Source: Spartobacteria bacterium
Lineage (GTDB): Bacteria; Verrucomicrobiota; Verrucomicrobiia; Chthoniobacterales; UBA6821
NCBI GenBank assembly: GCA_947487385.1
Contig: CANKWU010000018.1
Coordinates: forward strand, 1 to 36,831
Direction of reading: 5' to 3'
Length of the DNA: 36,831 nt
Shown here piece after piece: positions 17,270 to 25,350 of this stretch (its first letter is position 1; the number at the start of each line of letters is the position of its first letter). A program made the position numbers and the translations under genes. The notes under the pieces are model-generated. The model was not told where the DNA came from. It did no database searches and saw only the letters and a list, made by a program, of their open reading frames with translations.

Positions 17270-17671
17270 ATGCCAGAAACAGAGCCTGAGAGCGGCGAAC
17301 CTACGACCCTCTCTGCCCTCTTTGACGAGGCCAGTGGGGATATTGCTGTGGGAGAACTCGAGGCTGCCGTTGAGAAATACCGCCGCTGCATCGAGATCGA
17401 CCCTCTCTTCTTTGATGGATGGCATGCCTTGGGTATGGCTCTGATGAAAACGGGACGCTTTCCGGAAGCGATCGAAGCAGGTCTGAGAGCCACGGAACTC
17501 AAGCCCAACGATCAGCTGGCCTGGTCAAGTCTTTCCATGTTTTATGTGCGCAACCACCAGATCACCGAGGCCGAGTCGGCGGGCGTGAAGGCTAGAATTC
17601 TTTCATGGGGTGGCAAAATCGCCAAGGAAGAGGGTACAATATCGATGCCCCCTGAATCATCTGCTCCATGA
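17270..17671 (+). CDS. small TPR-repeat protein
   Basis: The 133 residues contain about three tetratricopeptide repeats (roughly residues 14-47, 48-81 and 82-115). They show the usual pattern, for example AVEKYRRCIEIDPLFFDGWHALGMAL and AIEAGLRATELKPNDQLAW. TPR arrays bind proteins; no enzymatic part or signal peptide is present, so it is probably a cytoplasmic adaptor. Its stop overlaps the metG start by four bases (ATGA), so it is translationally coupled to methionyl-tRNA synthetase. The partner is unknown. Confidence 0.85.
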   Translation: MPETEPESGEPTTLSALFDEASGDIAVGELEAAVEKYRRCIEIDPLFFDGWHALGMALMKTGRFPEAIEAGLRATELKPNDQLAWSSLSMFYVRNHQITEAESAGVKARILSWGGKIAKEEGTISMPPESSAP

Positions 17672-19230
17672 AACCTTTCTTCATCACCACAGCCATCGAT
17701 TACACGAACGCACCGCCCCATATCGGCCATGCGTACGAGAAGATCCTAGCTGATGTCCTGGCCCGCTATCAGCGTCAGTGTGGACGCGAGGTCTTCTTCC
17801 TGACAGGGGTCGATCAGCATGGCCAGAAGGTCCAGCAGAGTGCCGAACGCGAAGGGATCGCACCTCAAGAATTTGCTGACCGTGTTTCCGAGAAGTTCCT
17901 CTCACTCTGGAAGACACTGGGTATTTCCTACGATGTCTGGGCGGCCACATCGGCTCCGCTTCACAAGGCGGCGGTTCAGAAAATCCTGACCGATCTCAAG
18001 GAGCGCGACTGGCTCTATAAGGCAACCTACAGCGGCCACTACAGCGTCCGTCAGGAACAGTTTCTGACCGACAAGGAGCGTGGGCCCGATGGGGAGTTCG
18101 GACCCGAATGGGGCGAGGTCGTCCTGCTCAACGAAGAGAACTGGTATTTCCGTCTCTCAAGGTGCTCAGAGTGGCTCCATGGCTTCTTGGAAAGCCGCAA
18201 GGATTTCGTCACTCCTGATTTTCGTCAGACCGAGTTGAAGAATGCTGCTGCCAAGATCACCGGAGATCTCTGCATCTCCCGCCCTAAGAGTCGTCTTCAG
18301 TGGGGGATTGAGCTCCCTTTTGATCCCGGATTCGTCACGTATGTCTGGTTTGATGCCTTGATCAACTACATCAGCTTTGCTGGTTATGGCGTTGAGCTTG
18401 GAGAGGGTCGGGCTTCTTTCGGATCGCTCTGGCCCGCCGACCATCACGTGATCGGCAAGGATATCCTGATCCCCGCCCATGGCGTCTACTGGCCCTGCAT
18501 GCTTCACGCCATGGGATTCAGTGATGAGCAGATGCCCCATCTGCTCGTGCATGGCTTCTGGAGCCTGCGTGGAGAAAAGGTCAGCAAGAGCACCGGTAAT
18601 GTGGTCGATCCTGCTGGTCTTGTGGAAAGCTACGGCACCACCGCTCTCCGCTACTACCTGATGCGCGATGCGGTCATGGGACACGACGCCGACTTTAGTG
18701 AGGAGCGTCTCCTGTTGCGTCATAATACGGAGCTCGGGAACGGCCTTGGCAACCTCGTAAACAGGACCTTGAGCATGACCCGTCGTTACCGGGAGGGATC
18801 TCCAAACCAGGTGCCTCTACCCGACGATCTTGCCACCCATCTGAAAGCCGATGACGAGTCAGTGAAGGTTTTTATTTCCCAGATGGATGCCGCCCAGATC
18901 CACGCTGGAATCGAGACGATGGTCGACTTGGTCAACCGGGCGAACTCATTGGTGGATTCTGCCGCGCCATGGAAGTTAGCCAAGGATCCAGCACTGGCCG
19001 ACCGTCTCGATGCTGTGCTTTCCACATTGATCCTTTCGGCTCGCACGGCAGCCACGCTTCTACTCCCCGTGGCTCCGGAGGCCGCGACGGAGATCCTGCG
19101 CCAGATCGATCTTCCTGCCTTGGAGCTCGGAGGGGTGGCCATCACCGCGTTACCCGTGGGATACCGATGTGGCGAACCGAAGCCTGTCTTCCCAAGATTG
19201 GAACTGCCAACAGGAGAGGCTTCGTCATGA
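17668..19230 (+). CDS. metG: methionine-tRNA ligase
   Basis: This class I aminoacyl-tRNA synthetase charges tRNA-Met. The HIGH motif is HIGH at residues 18-21 in NAPPHIGHAY. The KMSKS loop is KVSKS at residues 304-308, with normal surroundings (GFWSLRGEKVSKSTGN). At 520 residues it is the short form without the C-terminal tRNA-binding (OB) domain. In the connective peptide, where many relatives carry zinc-binding CxxC pairs, the sequence reads YSVRQEQFLTDKE and no cysteine pair is visible, so it is probably a zinc-free type. The gene overlaps its upstream TPR gene and its downstream acyltransferase by four bases each. Confidence 0.96.
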   Translation: MKPFFITTAIDYTNAPPHIGHAYEKILADVLARYQRQCGREVFFLTGVDQHGQKVQQSAEREGIAPQEFADRVSEKFLSLWKTLGISYDVWAATSAPLHKAAVQKILTDLKERDWLYKATYSGHYSVRQEQFLTDKERGPDGEFGPEWGEVVLLNEENWYFRLSRCSEWLHGFLESRKDFVTPDFRQTELKNAAAKITGDLCISRPKSRLQWGIELPFDPGFVTYVWFDALINYISFAGYGVELGEGRASFGSLWPADHHVIGKDILIPAHGVYWPCMLHAMGFSDEQMPHLLVHGFWSLRGEKVSKSTGNVVDPAGLVESYGTTALRYYLMRDAVMGHDADFSEERLLLRHNTELGNGLGNLVNRTLSMTRRYREGSPNQVPLPDDLATHLKADDESVKVFISQMDAAQIHAGIETMVDLVNRANSLVDSAAPWKLAKDPALADRLDAVLSTLILSARTAATLLLPVAPEAATEILRQIDLPALELGGVAITALPVGYRCGEPKPVFPRLELPTGEASS

Positions 19231-20231
19231 GCGAAGGGGAGATGGCCGCATCCTTGCGCTCCATCCCTTTTTGGAAGCGCCAGCGCTACTGGCTTGAATA
19301 TGCTGGATTAAGATCCGCCTCTGCTCTTGTCTGCCTGCTTCCCTGGGGCTGGATCGGACCACTCGCTTCGTTTGTAGGATCGGTTTTTTTTCACTTCGAT
19401 CGCCACCGCAGGGAAGTGACGTTGGCCAATCTCCGTGCAGCCTTTGGCACGAAATTCACAGATTCAGAGATCAGGAGTATCGGGCGACGATCCTATGGTG
19501 TCTTTGCTCGAACGGCGCTGGAACTTCTCTGGTCGCCGCGACTCTCCCGTGAAGTGCTGGATGAGATCATCATCACCGAGGGACTCGACCCGATGCCTGC
19601 CCATGGAGAGCAAAAAAAGCCCGCCCTCTATTTCTGCCTGCATGCCGGAAACTTCGAGTGGCTAAGCCAGATCACCTGCCGCCATTTCGGGAATTTTCCG
19701 GTCATCGCCCAGAAGCTCAAGAACCCCCTTCTTGGTCCACTCTTTGACGGATGGCGATCGGCCCTTGGTCAGGAGATCATGCCGCAGAAGGGGGCAATGC
19801 TCCGCACCATCCGACATCTCAAGGATGGAGGGAAAATGGGGATGCTGATCGATCTCAATCTCAAGCCAAGCGAGGGTCCGGTGGTGATCCGTTGCTTTGG
19901 TCACCTCCTGACTCCCGTCACGCGATTGCCGGCTGAATTAGCGCTCAGGACTGGTGCCGCGCTTGTGCCTGTGGAGTGCCTCCCGCAGAAGGAGGGAGGT
20001 TATCGCGTGCGCTATCTTCCTGAGTTGACGATCACGCCCGAGACAACGCCCACCCAGATCGCTCAGGCCTGCTGGGATGCCTTGGAACCAGGGCTTCATA
20101 TTCATCCTGAACTCTGGCTCTGGAGCTATAAACACTGGCGCTACAGACCCAAGGGAGACTCTGGAAGGGCATACCCGTTCTATGCGGGAGAGTATGAGCC
20201 TTTCGAGAAACTCATCGAGAAAATGGGATGA
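19227..20231 (+). CDS. LpxL/HtrB-like lipid A acyltransferase family protein
   Basis: This 334-residue protein has a hydrophobic N-terminal segment (ALVCLLPWGWIGPLASFVGSV) and the family catalytic HX4E motif in LHAGNFEW. Later come the block GKMGMLIDLNLKPSEGPVVIRCFG and the ending PELWLWSYKHWRYRP, corresponding to the usual PEQYLWxHRRWK. Family members add secondary acyl chains to Kdo-lipid A at the inner-membrane surface. In other lineages they serve phosphatidylinositol mannosides or ornithine lipids, so the exact acceptor is open. I start at the ATG at 19227, which overlaps the metG stop. The same frame is open further upstream, but only inside metG. Confidence 0.88.
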   Translation: MSEGEMAASLRSIPFWKRQRYWLEYAGLRSASALVCLLPWGWIGPLASFVGSVFFHFDRHRREVTLANLRAAFGTKFTDSEIRSIGRRSYGVFARTALELLWSPRLSREVLDEIIITEGLDPMPAHGEQKKPALYFCLHAGNFEWLSQITCRHFGNFPVIAQKLKNPLLGPLFDGWRSALGQEIMPQKGAMLRTIRHLKDGGKMGMLIDLNLKPSEGPVVIRCFGHLLTPVTRLPAELALRTGAALVPVECLPQKEGGYRVRYLPELTITPETTPTQIAQACWDALEPGLHIHPELWLWSYKHWRYRPKGDSGRAYPFYAGEYEPFEKLIEKMG

Positions 20232-20263
20232 CAAGAAGTGCCGCTGGAGGTAAGGATTTGACT

Positions 20264-20458
20264 ATGAAAACTCTGTTGCTTCTCCCTTTGATAGTGGCTC
20301 CTCTCCTTTTTTCAGGATGCAATACGATGAAGGGTCTCGGTGAGGATATCAGTGGGTCTGCAAGTTGGACACAGGAGAAAATGTCGGGTGACAGCTCTCT
20401 GAAAAAGTCGGATTCGGACTACGTCCCGAATCCCCCCCAATTTCCGAAGGCGAATTAA
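20264..20458 (+). CDS. entericidin-like small lipoprotein
   Basis: The 64-residue product has a lipoprotein signal peptide with lipobox LFSGC (C19), followed by NTMKGLGEDI. This closely matches the entericidin A/B family pattern of CNTxxGxGxDI. After the lipid anchor it is small, hydrophilic and likely disordered. I choose the ATG at 20264, which has AAGGA about eight bases upstream and puts the positive residue directly before the hydrophobic core. The frame also starts at 20228, overlapping the acyltransferase stop, and that start would add 12 residues before the signal peptide. The role is unproven: relatives are stress-induced envelope lipoproteins. Confidence 0.8.
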   Translation: MKTLLLLPLIVAPLLFSGCNTMKGLGEDISGSASWTQEKMSGDSSLKKSDSDYVPNPPQFPKAN

Positions 20459-20530
20459 GGGTTAAAGGGAGGGAACTCCCAGCCGATTCAAGTCCTGTTT
20501 TAACTTTTTTAACGCTCCAACGTTTTAAAC
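20457..20530. repeat. hairpin plus GTTAAAAG-type repeat between convergent genes
   Basis: GGGAG-GGAA-CTCCC forms a small hairpin at 20467-20480. The segment at 20497-20530, read on the minus strand, is GTTTAAAAC, GTTGGAGC, GTTAAAAAA and GTTAAAAC, degenerate units of eight to nine bases like those at 15516. A matching GGGTTAAAGG lies at 20459-20468. The location between a plus-strand gene and convergent hrpB suits a bidirectional transcription terminator. Confidence 0.55.
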
Positions 20531-20541
20531 ATCACTATTTC

Positions 20542-23118
20542 CTACAGCCATTTGTGCTTGGGATAGCGGCGAGATAGCTCCGGTTTAATCTTCGGATAGG
20601 TCTCTTTCCAGAAGGAGTTGAGATCTTTGGTGATCTGAATGGGGCGGCGATTGGGTGCCAGGATTTCGATCGTCACTTCGGCTTTCCCTTCCGCAAGTTT
20701 CGGAGCTGAGGTCACTCCGTAGAGATCCTGGATCAGGGCGCTCATGGTGACCTGGCCGGTTGCTTTGTAGAGTAGTCGGGCCTTACGTCCTCCGGGAAGC
20801 TCGTGGCGATCAGGAGAAAGACGTTCAAGAGCTGAACGCTGGGCTGGAGTCAGTAATGACTGGAGGGCAGGGAGAGCCGGCTTATCCTTTACCTCGCGAT
20901 AGCCCACAGCTCCCCGACACCACTCCTCGAGTGCAAGGTGGCGCTCCGTCTCATCGAATGTGGGAAGTCCGAGCTCCGGGTGGTGATGGGCTAGCCATTG
21001 CACCCGCTGCATCCACTCCTCGGTCTCTTCCTTCCACGTGGGGAGGGGAAGATCCCCCTCGGCCAGTGCGGCAGCCAAGACGCTGGAGGCTTCCTGACAT
21101 GGCTGGGCATCCCGATGGACGGACTCCAGCACGAGATCGCGGAAGACTTTCTCGGTGCGCTTTACGACGCGGTTGGTGGCCGTGTCGAAGAAGTAGTCGT
21201 TCCTGTCAATGAATTCGTCCGGGAAGAGATCCCGTAGCATCTGCTCGTCGATGGCGGTCACCATCGAGAGCTGGACGCGGACATCGCCGCTGCCCTGGCC
21301 GATCTCGCTGATCTCGGCGGCCACCACCAGCCTGCTCTCCGCAGCAGCACTCTCCTTGGTCAGCAGACCCCTTCTGCCATGGACGATGTCACAGAGATTC
21401 GTGCCTGCGCCACGGCGTCGTGCCACCTGATCCGCAAAGCCGGCCAGAATACAGCGCGCCAATGCCTCGTCCGGAGCGGACGGTGCATCAACATCGAGTC
21501 CCTGATTCTCAGCAAGTCTGAGGAACTGATCGTAGACTTTCCCCGTCTGCCGTGCGGCATCACCATGGACAGCGAGTTGGCGGCATCGGTCGGCCCGGAA
21601 ATCATTCTTCTGAGCCCACTGGAAAGCACGGGCCATCACCAAGAAGTCGGAGCCTCCACCGCCGAAGAGATCCTGACGTTCCTCCTCTGTCTTGCGATCT
21701 GTCCGAAGTAGTAACGGGCGTGACTGGGTCAGGGCGGCCATCAGGGCCACGGCACGGACGCAGCCGTATTCCTGAGCGGCTAGGAGCATGCGGGCATATC
21801 GGGGATGGGTGGGGAAGGCGAGCATGCGTCGGCCCATGGGAGTGATTTCTCCCTCATGATCGAGTGCCCCAAGATCCCTCAGGAGTATTTCTGCCCTTGT
21901 TAGGGCTTGATCCTTGGGAGCATCTAGCCAGCGGATTGCATCTATGGAAGCGAATCCCGCGGCCTTGAGCGTGAGCAGTACCTCACTCAGATCGACACGA
22001 TGGATCTCCGGAGCCTCGCGGGGGATACGGCGCGTATGATCACGCTCGGTCCAGAGACGGAGACAGACCCCTGGTGAGGTGCGACCTGCCCGACCCGCGC
22101 GCTGATCGGCGGAGGCGCGGCTGATCTTCTCGATCAGGAGGGTGTTAATGCCGCGCCGGGGATCGAAGCTCGCGATGCGGGCTAGGCCGCTGTCGATCAC
22201 GCCCGTGACCCCGTCAATGGTCAAGGAGGTCTCCGCCACGTTGGTCGCCACGATCACCTTGCGACCGCCGCCCGAGGAGACAGCTGCATCCTGATCGGCA
22301 GGTGTCAGTTCTCCATGAAGCGGTAAAGCGGCAATCGTTGCCGGTAACCTCACCCTCAGCGTCGAGATGGTCCGCGAGATCTCATAGGTGCCGGGCATGA
22401 AGACCAGGAGGTTGCCGGTGGTTTTCTTGAGCATGGTCTCGGCAGCGTCCGCAGCGAGATCCCAAGGCTTCTCCTCTCCGGGATCCCGGGTGAGGTATTC
22501 GATGTCGACGGGGTGGGTCCTTCCCCCAGAGCGGAGAACAGCGCAGGGTTGAAGATATTCAGAAAGCGCGGAGGTATCCAGGGTCGCCGACATGACGATG
22601 ATTTTCAGATCAGGGCGCCGGGTCGCCTGAAGCTCCAGCGCCTGGGCCAGCGAGATATCGCTGTAGAGATGCCGCTCATGGAACTCATCGAAGAGCAGAG
22701 CGCTCACGCCTCTCAGGTCGGGATCCCCCAGCATCTGGCGGACAAGAATGCCCTCAGTGACAAAAAGGAGTCGTGTTGCGGAGCTCGAGGAATCATCCAG
22801 TCTGATGCGGTAGCCGACTTCATCGCCGACACGTCCACTGCGTTCATGAGCGACACGCGCCGCAAGCATGCGTGCGGCAAGCCTCCTGGGTTGAAGGATC
22901 ACGGCGCGCTCCGATCCCAGAATCCCGGCATCGAGAAGCATTTGGGGTATCTGGGTCGATTTTCCCGAACCCGTGGGGGCCTCCACGATCAAGCGGTTGC
23001 TACGGGTCAGCTCGGAGATGATTTCATCCCGCAGTTCCTCAATCGGCAGGTCGGTACGGCGGAGTGTATTGCTCCTTTCGGATAAAGGGGGGGTGTTCGG
23101 TTCTGGCAACATGCGCAC
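20542..23118 (-). CDS. hrpB: ATP-dependent helicase HrpB
   Basis: At 858 residues this has the HrpB size and order: Walker A APTGSGKST (residues 47-55), the DEAH-box variant DEFHER (144-149), the SAT motif MSATLDT, then QRAGRAGRTSPGVCLRLW as motif VI. The helicase-associated HA2 region and a C-terminal HrpB domain with SRRYPKHKWL at the end follow. Substrates of HrpB are poorly known; it is a DExH RNA-helicase-like protein, usually dispensable. The start is a GTG at 23118 or the ATG two codons later (23112). It runs divergently from the exported protein that begins at 23139, so their promoters must overlap. Confidence 0.95.
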   Translation of the reverse strand: MRMLPEPNTPPLSERSNTLRRTDLPIEELRDEIISELTRSNRLIVEAPTGSGKSTQIPQMLLDAGILGSERAVILQPRRLAARMLAARVAHERSGRVGDEVGYRIRLDDSSSSATRLLFVTEGILVRQMLGDPDLRGVSALLFDEFHERHLYSDISLAQALELQATRRPDLKIIVMSATLDTSALSEYLQPCAVLRSGGRTHPVDIEYLTRDPGEEKPWDLAADAAETMLKKTTGNLLVFMPGTYEISRTISTLRVRLPATIAALPLHGELTPADQDAAVSSGGGRKVIVATNVAETSLTIDGVTGVIDSGLARIASFDPRRGINTLLIEKISRASADQRAGRAGRTSPGVCLRLWTERDHTRRIPREAPEIHRVDLSEVLLTLKAAGFASIDAIRWLDAPKDQALTRAEILLRDLGALDHEGEITPMGRRMLAFPTHPRYARMLLAAQEYGCVRAVALMAALTQSRPLLLRTDRKTEEERQDLFGGGGSDFLVMARAFQWAQKNDFRADRCRQLAVHGDAARQTGKVYDQFLRLAENQGLDVDAPSAPDEALARCILAGFADQVARRRGAGTNLCDIVHGRRGLLTKESAAAESRLVVAAEISEIGQGSGDVRVQLSMVTAIDEQMLRDLFPDEFIDRNDYFFDTATNRVVKRTEKVFRDLVLESVHRDAQPCQEASSVLAAALAEGDLPLPTWKEETEEWMQRVQWLAHHHPELGLPTFDETERHLALEEWCRGAVGYREVKDKPALPALQSLLTPAQRSALERLSPDRHELPGGRKARLLYKATGQVTMSALIQDLYGVTSAPKLAEGKAEVTIEILAPNRRPIQITKDLNSFWKETYPKIKPELSRRYPKHKWL

Positions 23119-23138
23119 ATCTGGTGTATCTAGAAATC

Positions 23139-24023
23139 ATGCTGACAGGCAGACATTTTGGCGTTCTGGCGCTGATGGCCATCGGTTGCTACGGAGCCCC
23201 GTCCATAGATTCTGCGACTCCACCCATGACGGAGCCGCAGAGGCAGGGCGCCGTTTTTCTGGATGCCCTGAGTGTGCCTTCTCCTGGAGAGGTCTTTGCC
23301 GCGCTGAACAAGGCTTGCAGACCTAACTGGGCCACACTTGTCACTCCCGCCACGGCGCCCGTGACCACCGAGCGGTCACAACTCGCCCTTGCTGTCGGGG
23401 TTCTCGCGGCCAATGGCTATGTCGCGGTGGAGGCTCAGGATGGCCAGCAGGTGAAGAATGTCGGCCGCGAGTTGATGACCCTTGCCAAGTCGCTGGGTGT
23501 CAGCCAGAGCCTTGTCGGGAGGGGTAATAGTCTGATTGAGTTTGCCGATAATAACGATTGGGATGCCCTTGCCGATGAGTTGGAGGCCACGGAGAACGAG
23601 GTCAAAAACACCATGGTGGAGCAGCAAGACCGCGATCTGATCACCCTGACATCCGCTGCCGCGTGGCTGAGAGGACTCGAAGTTGCCACCGGTGTCGTGC
23701 TTGCTGGCGACTCTCTGAATGGGTCTGGAGTGCTTTATCAGCCGGAGCTCGCCAGAAGGCTAGCCGTGCAACTCGACTCGCTTCCTGATCGGATGAAAAG
23801 AGGGTCTCTGGTGCCTGAGGTAAAGAGGACCTTGGAAACAACGGCCTCCCTGCTTGAGGATCAAAATACCAAGAACGATATTCTTCGGAAAAACTACACC
23901 AAGATCCATGAGGATTGCTCATCCGTGGTGAAAGCCATTCTGAGATCTTCGATGAAAGCCCCCTCAACGATTCCTTCCTCGACTCCTTCTCCTGTCTCTA
24001 GCCCTAGCCCCTCCCGATCATGA
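23139..24023 (+). CDS. exported protein of unknown function
   Basis: I do not recognise this family. Starting at the ATG at 23139 gives 294 residues with a signal-peptide-like N-terminus (FGVLALMAIGCYGAP). The cysteine at position 17 could be lipid-modified, but alanine at -3 makes a poor lipobox. The mature part is helical and charged (for example DALADELEATENEVKNTMVEQQDRDLITL). The end is a low-complexity Ser/Pro tail, such as PSSTPSPVSSPSPS. The frame stays open to 23064, but that part overlaps hrpB and lacks a signal peptide. It overlaps the next gene by four bases. It is probably a periplasmic or envelope protein acting with its neighbour. Confidence 0.72.
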   Translation: MLTGRHFGVLALMAIGCYGAPSIDSATPPMTEPQRQGAVFLDALSVPSPGEVFAALNKACRPNWATLVTPATAPVTTERSQLALAVGVLAANGYVAVEAQDGQQVKNVGRELMTLAKSLGVSQSLVGRGNSLIEFADNNDWDALADELEATENEVKNTMVEQQDRDLITLTSAAAWLRGLEVATGVVLAGDSLNGSGVLYQPELARRLAVQLDSLPDRMKRGSLVPEVKRTLETTASLLEDQNTKNDILRKNYTKIHEDCSSVVKAILRSSMKAPSTIPSSTPSPVSSPSPSRS

Positions 24024-24559
24024 GAACTATGACCATCAAGAGGAAGGAAAGGCTAGTTTTGGTCTTGTTGCTTTGTTGTCTGGGAATGATTCAGAATGTT
24101 CGTTCTTCCTCAGGATCAGCCGTCACTTCCTCTGCCCAGAAAACAGCGCCGAAGGTGATGGAGCCGATTCCGACAGAATCCCGCAGGCTGGCGTTAGAAA
24201 CAGCCGGAGCCTTTGAGAATGACGGATTCAGGATCCGTGACGTGGACTGGAGCGGCATTATCTCCAAGGGCGTGCCCGTATTCCTTCAGGTGACGCTCTT
24301 TGCCGGAGAGGATTACTGGTTCGTGGCAGCCTCGCCGACAAGCGGGGCCGACCTGCGCGTTACAGTCTATGATGCCTCTGGAAAGCCCGTGAAAGGTGAA
24401 CTCTGGCACAGTGCTGCCAACGCCCAGGGCACAAGGAGTGCAGCGGGAGTTGCGCCGACTCAAAGTGGGAAGTATTTTGTCGGAGTGGAGGGGACGAAAA
24501 AAACGGATAACCCAATCGCTCAGCCACTCGATTTCTCCTTAGTCTATTGCTACAAATAA
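24020..24559 (+). CDS. exported protein with a PPC-like beta-sandwich domain
   Basis: The 179-residue product has an N-terminal signal peptide (KERLVLVLLLCCLGMIQNVRS) and a beta-rich domain from about residue 60. Phrases such as VPVFLQVTLFAGEDYWFVAA, DLRVTVYDASGKPVKG and SGKYFVGVEG are typical of PPC-like (pre-peptidase C-terminal) beta-sandwiches, which bind ligands or help secretion. It starts at the ATG that overlaps the previous stop; another ATG lies three codons on. An ACT-domain gene follows 4 bp after its stop. The exact role is unknown. Confidence 0.72.
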   Translation: MRTMTIKRKERLVLVLLLCCLGMIQNVRSSSGSAVTSSAQKTAPKVMEPIPTESRRLALETAGAFENDGFRIRDVDWSGIISKGVPVFLQVTLFAGEDYWFVAASPTSGADLRVTVYDASGKPVKGELWHSAANAQGTRSAAGVAPTQSGKYFVGVEGTKKTDNPIAQPLDFSLVYCYK

Positions 24560-24563
24560 TACC

Positions 24564-25034
24564 ATGTCCTCTCCCTCATCAGCTACCAAGGAAGCCATCA
24601 CGGGAGCTCCCGTGAAGCATTTTTCGATCTTCCTTCACAACAAGGTGGGGGCGCTTCTCGAGGTGGTGAAGTTCTTCGAGCAGAAAGGAGTCATTGTTCT
24701 CGCCTTCAGCATCGTAGATTCCGCCGAGTCCGCCATTGCCCGCATGATCGTGAGCGATCCTGTTCTGGTCGGCAAGTTGCTCCATGAGCGTGATATTGCC
24801 TATGTCGAGACAACAGTGCTCGTGGTTGAATTAGCGGAAGGAGCAGCGGATCTGGGCCATGTGTTGAATTGCCTCTTGATGGCCGAGGTGAATCTCCTCT
24901 TCAGCTACCCTCTCCTGGTACGCCCCCGTGGCAAGGCCCTGCTGGTCCTTCATGTCGACGACAACGAATGCGCCTCCACCGTGATGCAAGGGGAGGGGTA
25001 TCAGATCCTGACTCAGAGCGATCTCTCCAGATAG
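24564..25034 (+). CDS. tandem ACT-domain protein
   Basis: The 156-residue protein carries two ACT-like ligand-binding modules. The first starts near residue 18 with KHFSIFLHNKVGALLEVVKFF, and the second near residue 88 with AEGAADLGHVLNCLLMAEVNL. ACT modules typically bind amino acids and control metabolic enzymes; no catalytic domain is attached. It resembles free-standing ACT proteins seen in acetate- and amino-acid-metabolising bacteria, but the ligand is unknown. Its ATG is 4 bp after the exported protein's stop, so it is probably expressed with it, although that protein is exported and this one is not. Confidence 0.85.
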   Translation: MSSPSSATKEAITGAPVKHFSIFLHNKVGALLEVVKFFEQKGVIVLAFSIVDSAESAIARMIVSDPVLVGKLLHERDIAYVETTVLVVELAEGAADLGHVLNCLLMAEVNLLFSYPLLVRPRGKALLVLHVDDNECASTVMQGEGYQILTQSDLSR

Positions 25035-25058
25035 AAAGGGCTCTTTATCGGAGTAGAT

Positions 25059-25078
25059 GGGCAAGTCTCGACTTGCCC
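25059..25078. repeat. perfect palindromic hairpin
   Basis: GGGCAAGT-CTCG-ACTTGCCC forms an 8-bp stem with a four-base loop 25 bp after the ACT gene stop. There is no T-tract, so it is a weak intrinsic terminator at best. It may instead be a short dispersed palindrome. It sits just upstream of the tRNA-Ser promoter. Confidence 0.6.
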
Positions 25079-25091
25079 CCTATCTCGACAC

Positions 25092-25097
25092 TATAAT
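25092..25097 (+). promoter_or_regulatory. -10 box of tRNA-Ser
   Basis: A perfect TATAAT lies 15 bp before the first base of tRNA-Ser. That spacing fits transcription starting about 7-8 bases upstream of the mature 5' end. No good -35 box is seen at the usual distance; the nearest candidate, TTGCCC, is too close. Confidence 0.55.
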
Positions 25098-25111
25098 TGA
25101 TTCTGAAAATT

Positions 25112-25199
25112 GGAGGGGTGGTAGAGTGGTCTATTGCGTCAGTCTTGAAAACTGAAGTGCTGAAAGGCACCGTGGGTTCGAATCCCACCCCCTCCGCCA
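25112..25199 (+). tRNA. tRNA-Ser (anticodon TGA)
   Basis: The 88-base sequence folds as a class II tRNA. The acceptor GGAGGGG pairs with CCCCTCC. The anticodon stem TCAGT/ACTGA encloses CTTGAAA, with anticodon TGA for UCA serine codons. A long variable arm GTGC-TGAAA-GGCAC is present, and the T arm is GTGGG TTCGAAT CCCAC. The CCA end is encoded, unlike the tRNA-His in this window. Its 3' end is duplicated downstream, so it is the likely integration site of the following island. Confidence 0.97.
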
Positions 25200-25204
25200 T
25201 ATCC
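25181..25204 (+). repeat. direct repeat, copy 1 (tRNA-Ser 3' end, att-like)
   Basis: This is the last 19 bases of tRNA-Ser, including CCA, plus the next five bases (ATATCC ending). It is identical over 24 bases to the copy at 25327-25350. Integrases commonly use the 3' end of a tRNA gene as attB, restoring the tRNA on insertion, so this is consistent with a crossover core. Confidence 0.75.
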
Positions 25205-25326
25205 TTCTTTAGGAGGGAGTATATCAATCCGGTGGGATGATGAACCTTGGTTCGATCACCATGCCGCGATAAGTGGCAAAACCTTTAGCACGAAGTCAAA
25301 ATGTAGCACCTTGGCAAAGCCAAGGA
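25205..25326. other. 122-bp segment between the two att-like repeats
   Basis: No gene is supported. On the minus strand a 24-residue open stretch ends in a clean protein-like tail (ATYRGMVIEPRFIIPPD, stop near 25218), and on the plus strand the frame is open across this segment to a stop at 25401-25403. Either could be a gene end left by earlier insertion or excision, but both are too short to claim. Confidence 0.35.
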
Positions 25327-25350
25327 AATCCCACCCCCTCCGCCATATCC
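25327..25350 (+). repeat. direct repeat, copy 2 (att-like)
   Basis: This is a perfect 24-base copy of positions 25181-25204, beginning 146 bp downstream of copy 1. The tRNA body is not duplicated, only its 3' end. It marks the left side of the restriction island or the scar of a smaller element. About 200 bp without a recognisable gene follow before the first island CDS. Confidence 0.75.

Noticed and set aside
22513-23085. Plus-strand frame of 190 residues opposite hrpB
   Set aside because: The antisense hrpB helicase region explains it fully, and it lacks a family match.
25045-25227. Minus-strand frame containing GVGFEPTVPFSTSVFKTDAIDHSTTPP
   Set aside because: It is the antisense reading of tRNA-Ser at 25112-25199, not a protein.
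25181-25350. Two copies of a short repeat considered as the start of a CRISPR array
   Set aside because: There are only two copies, one is part of a tRNA gene, and no further repeats or cas genes follow.
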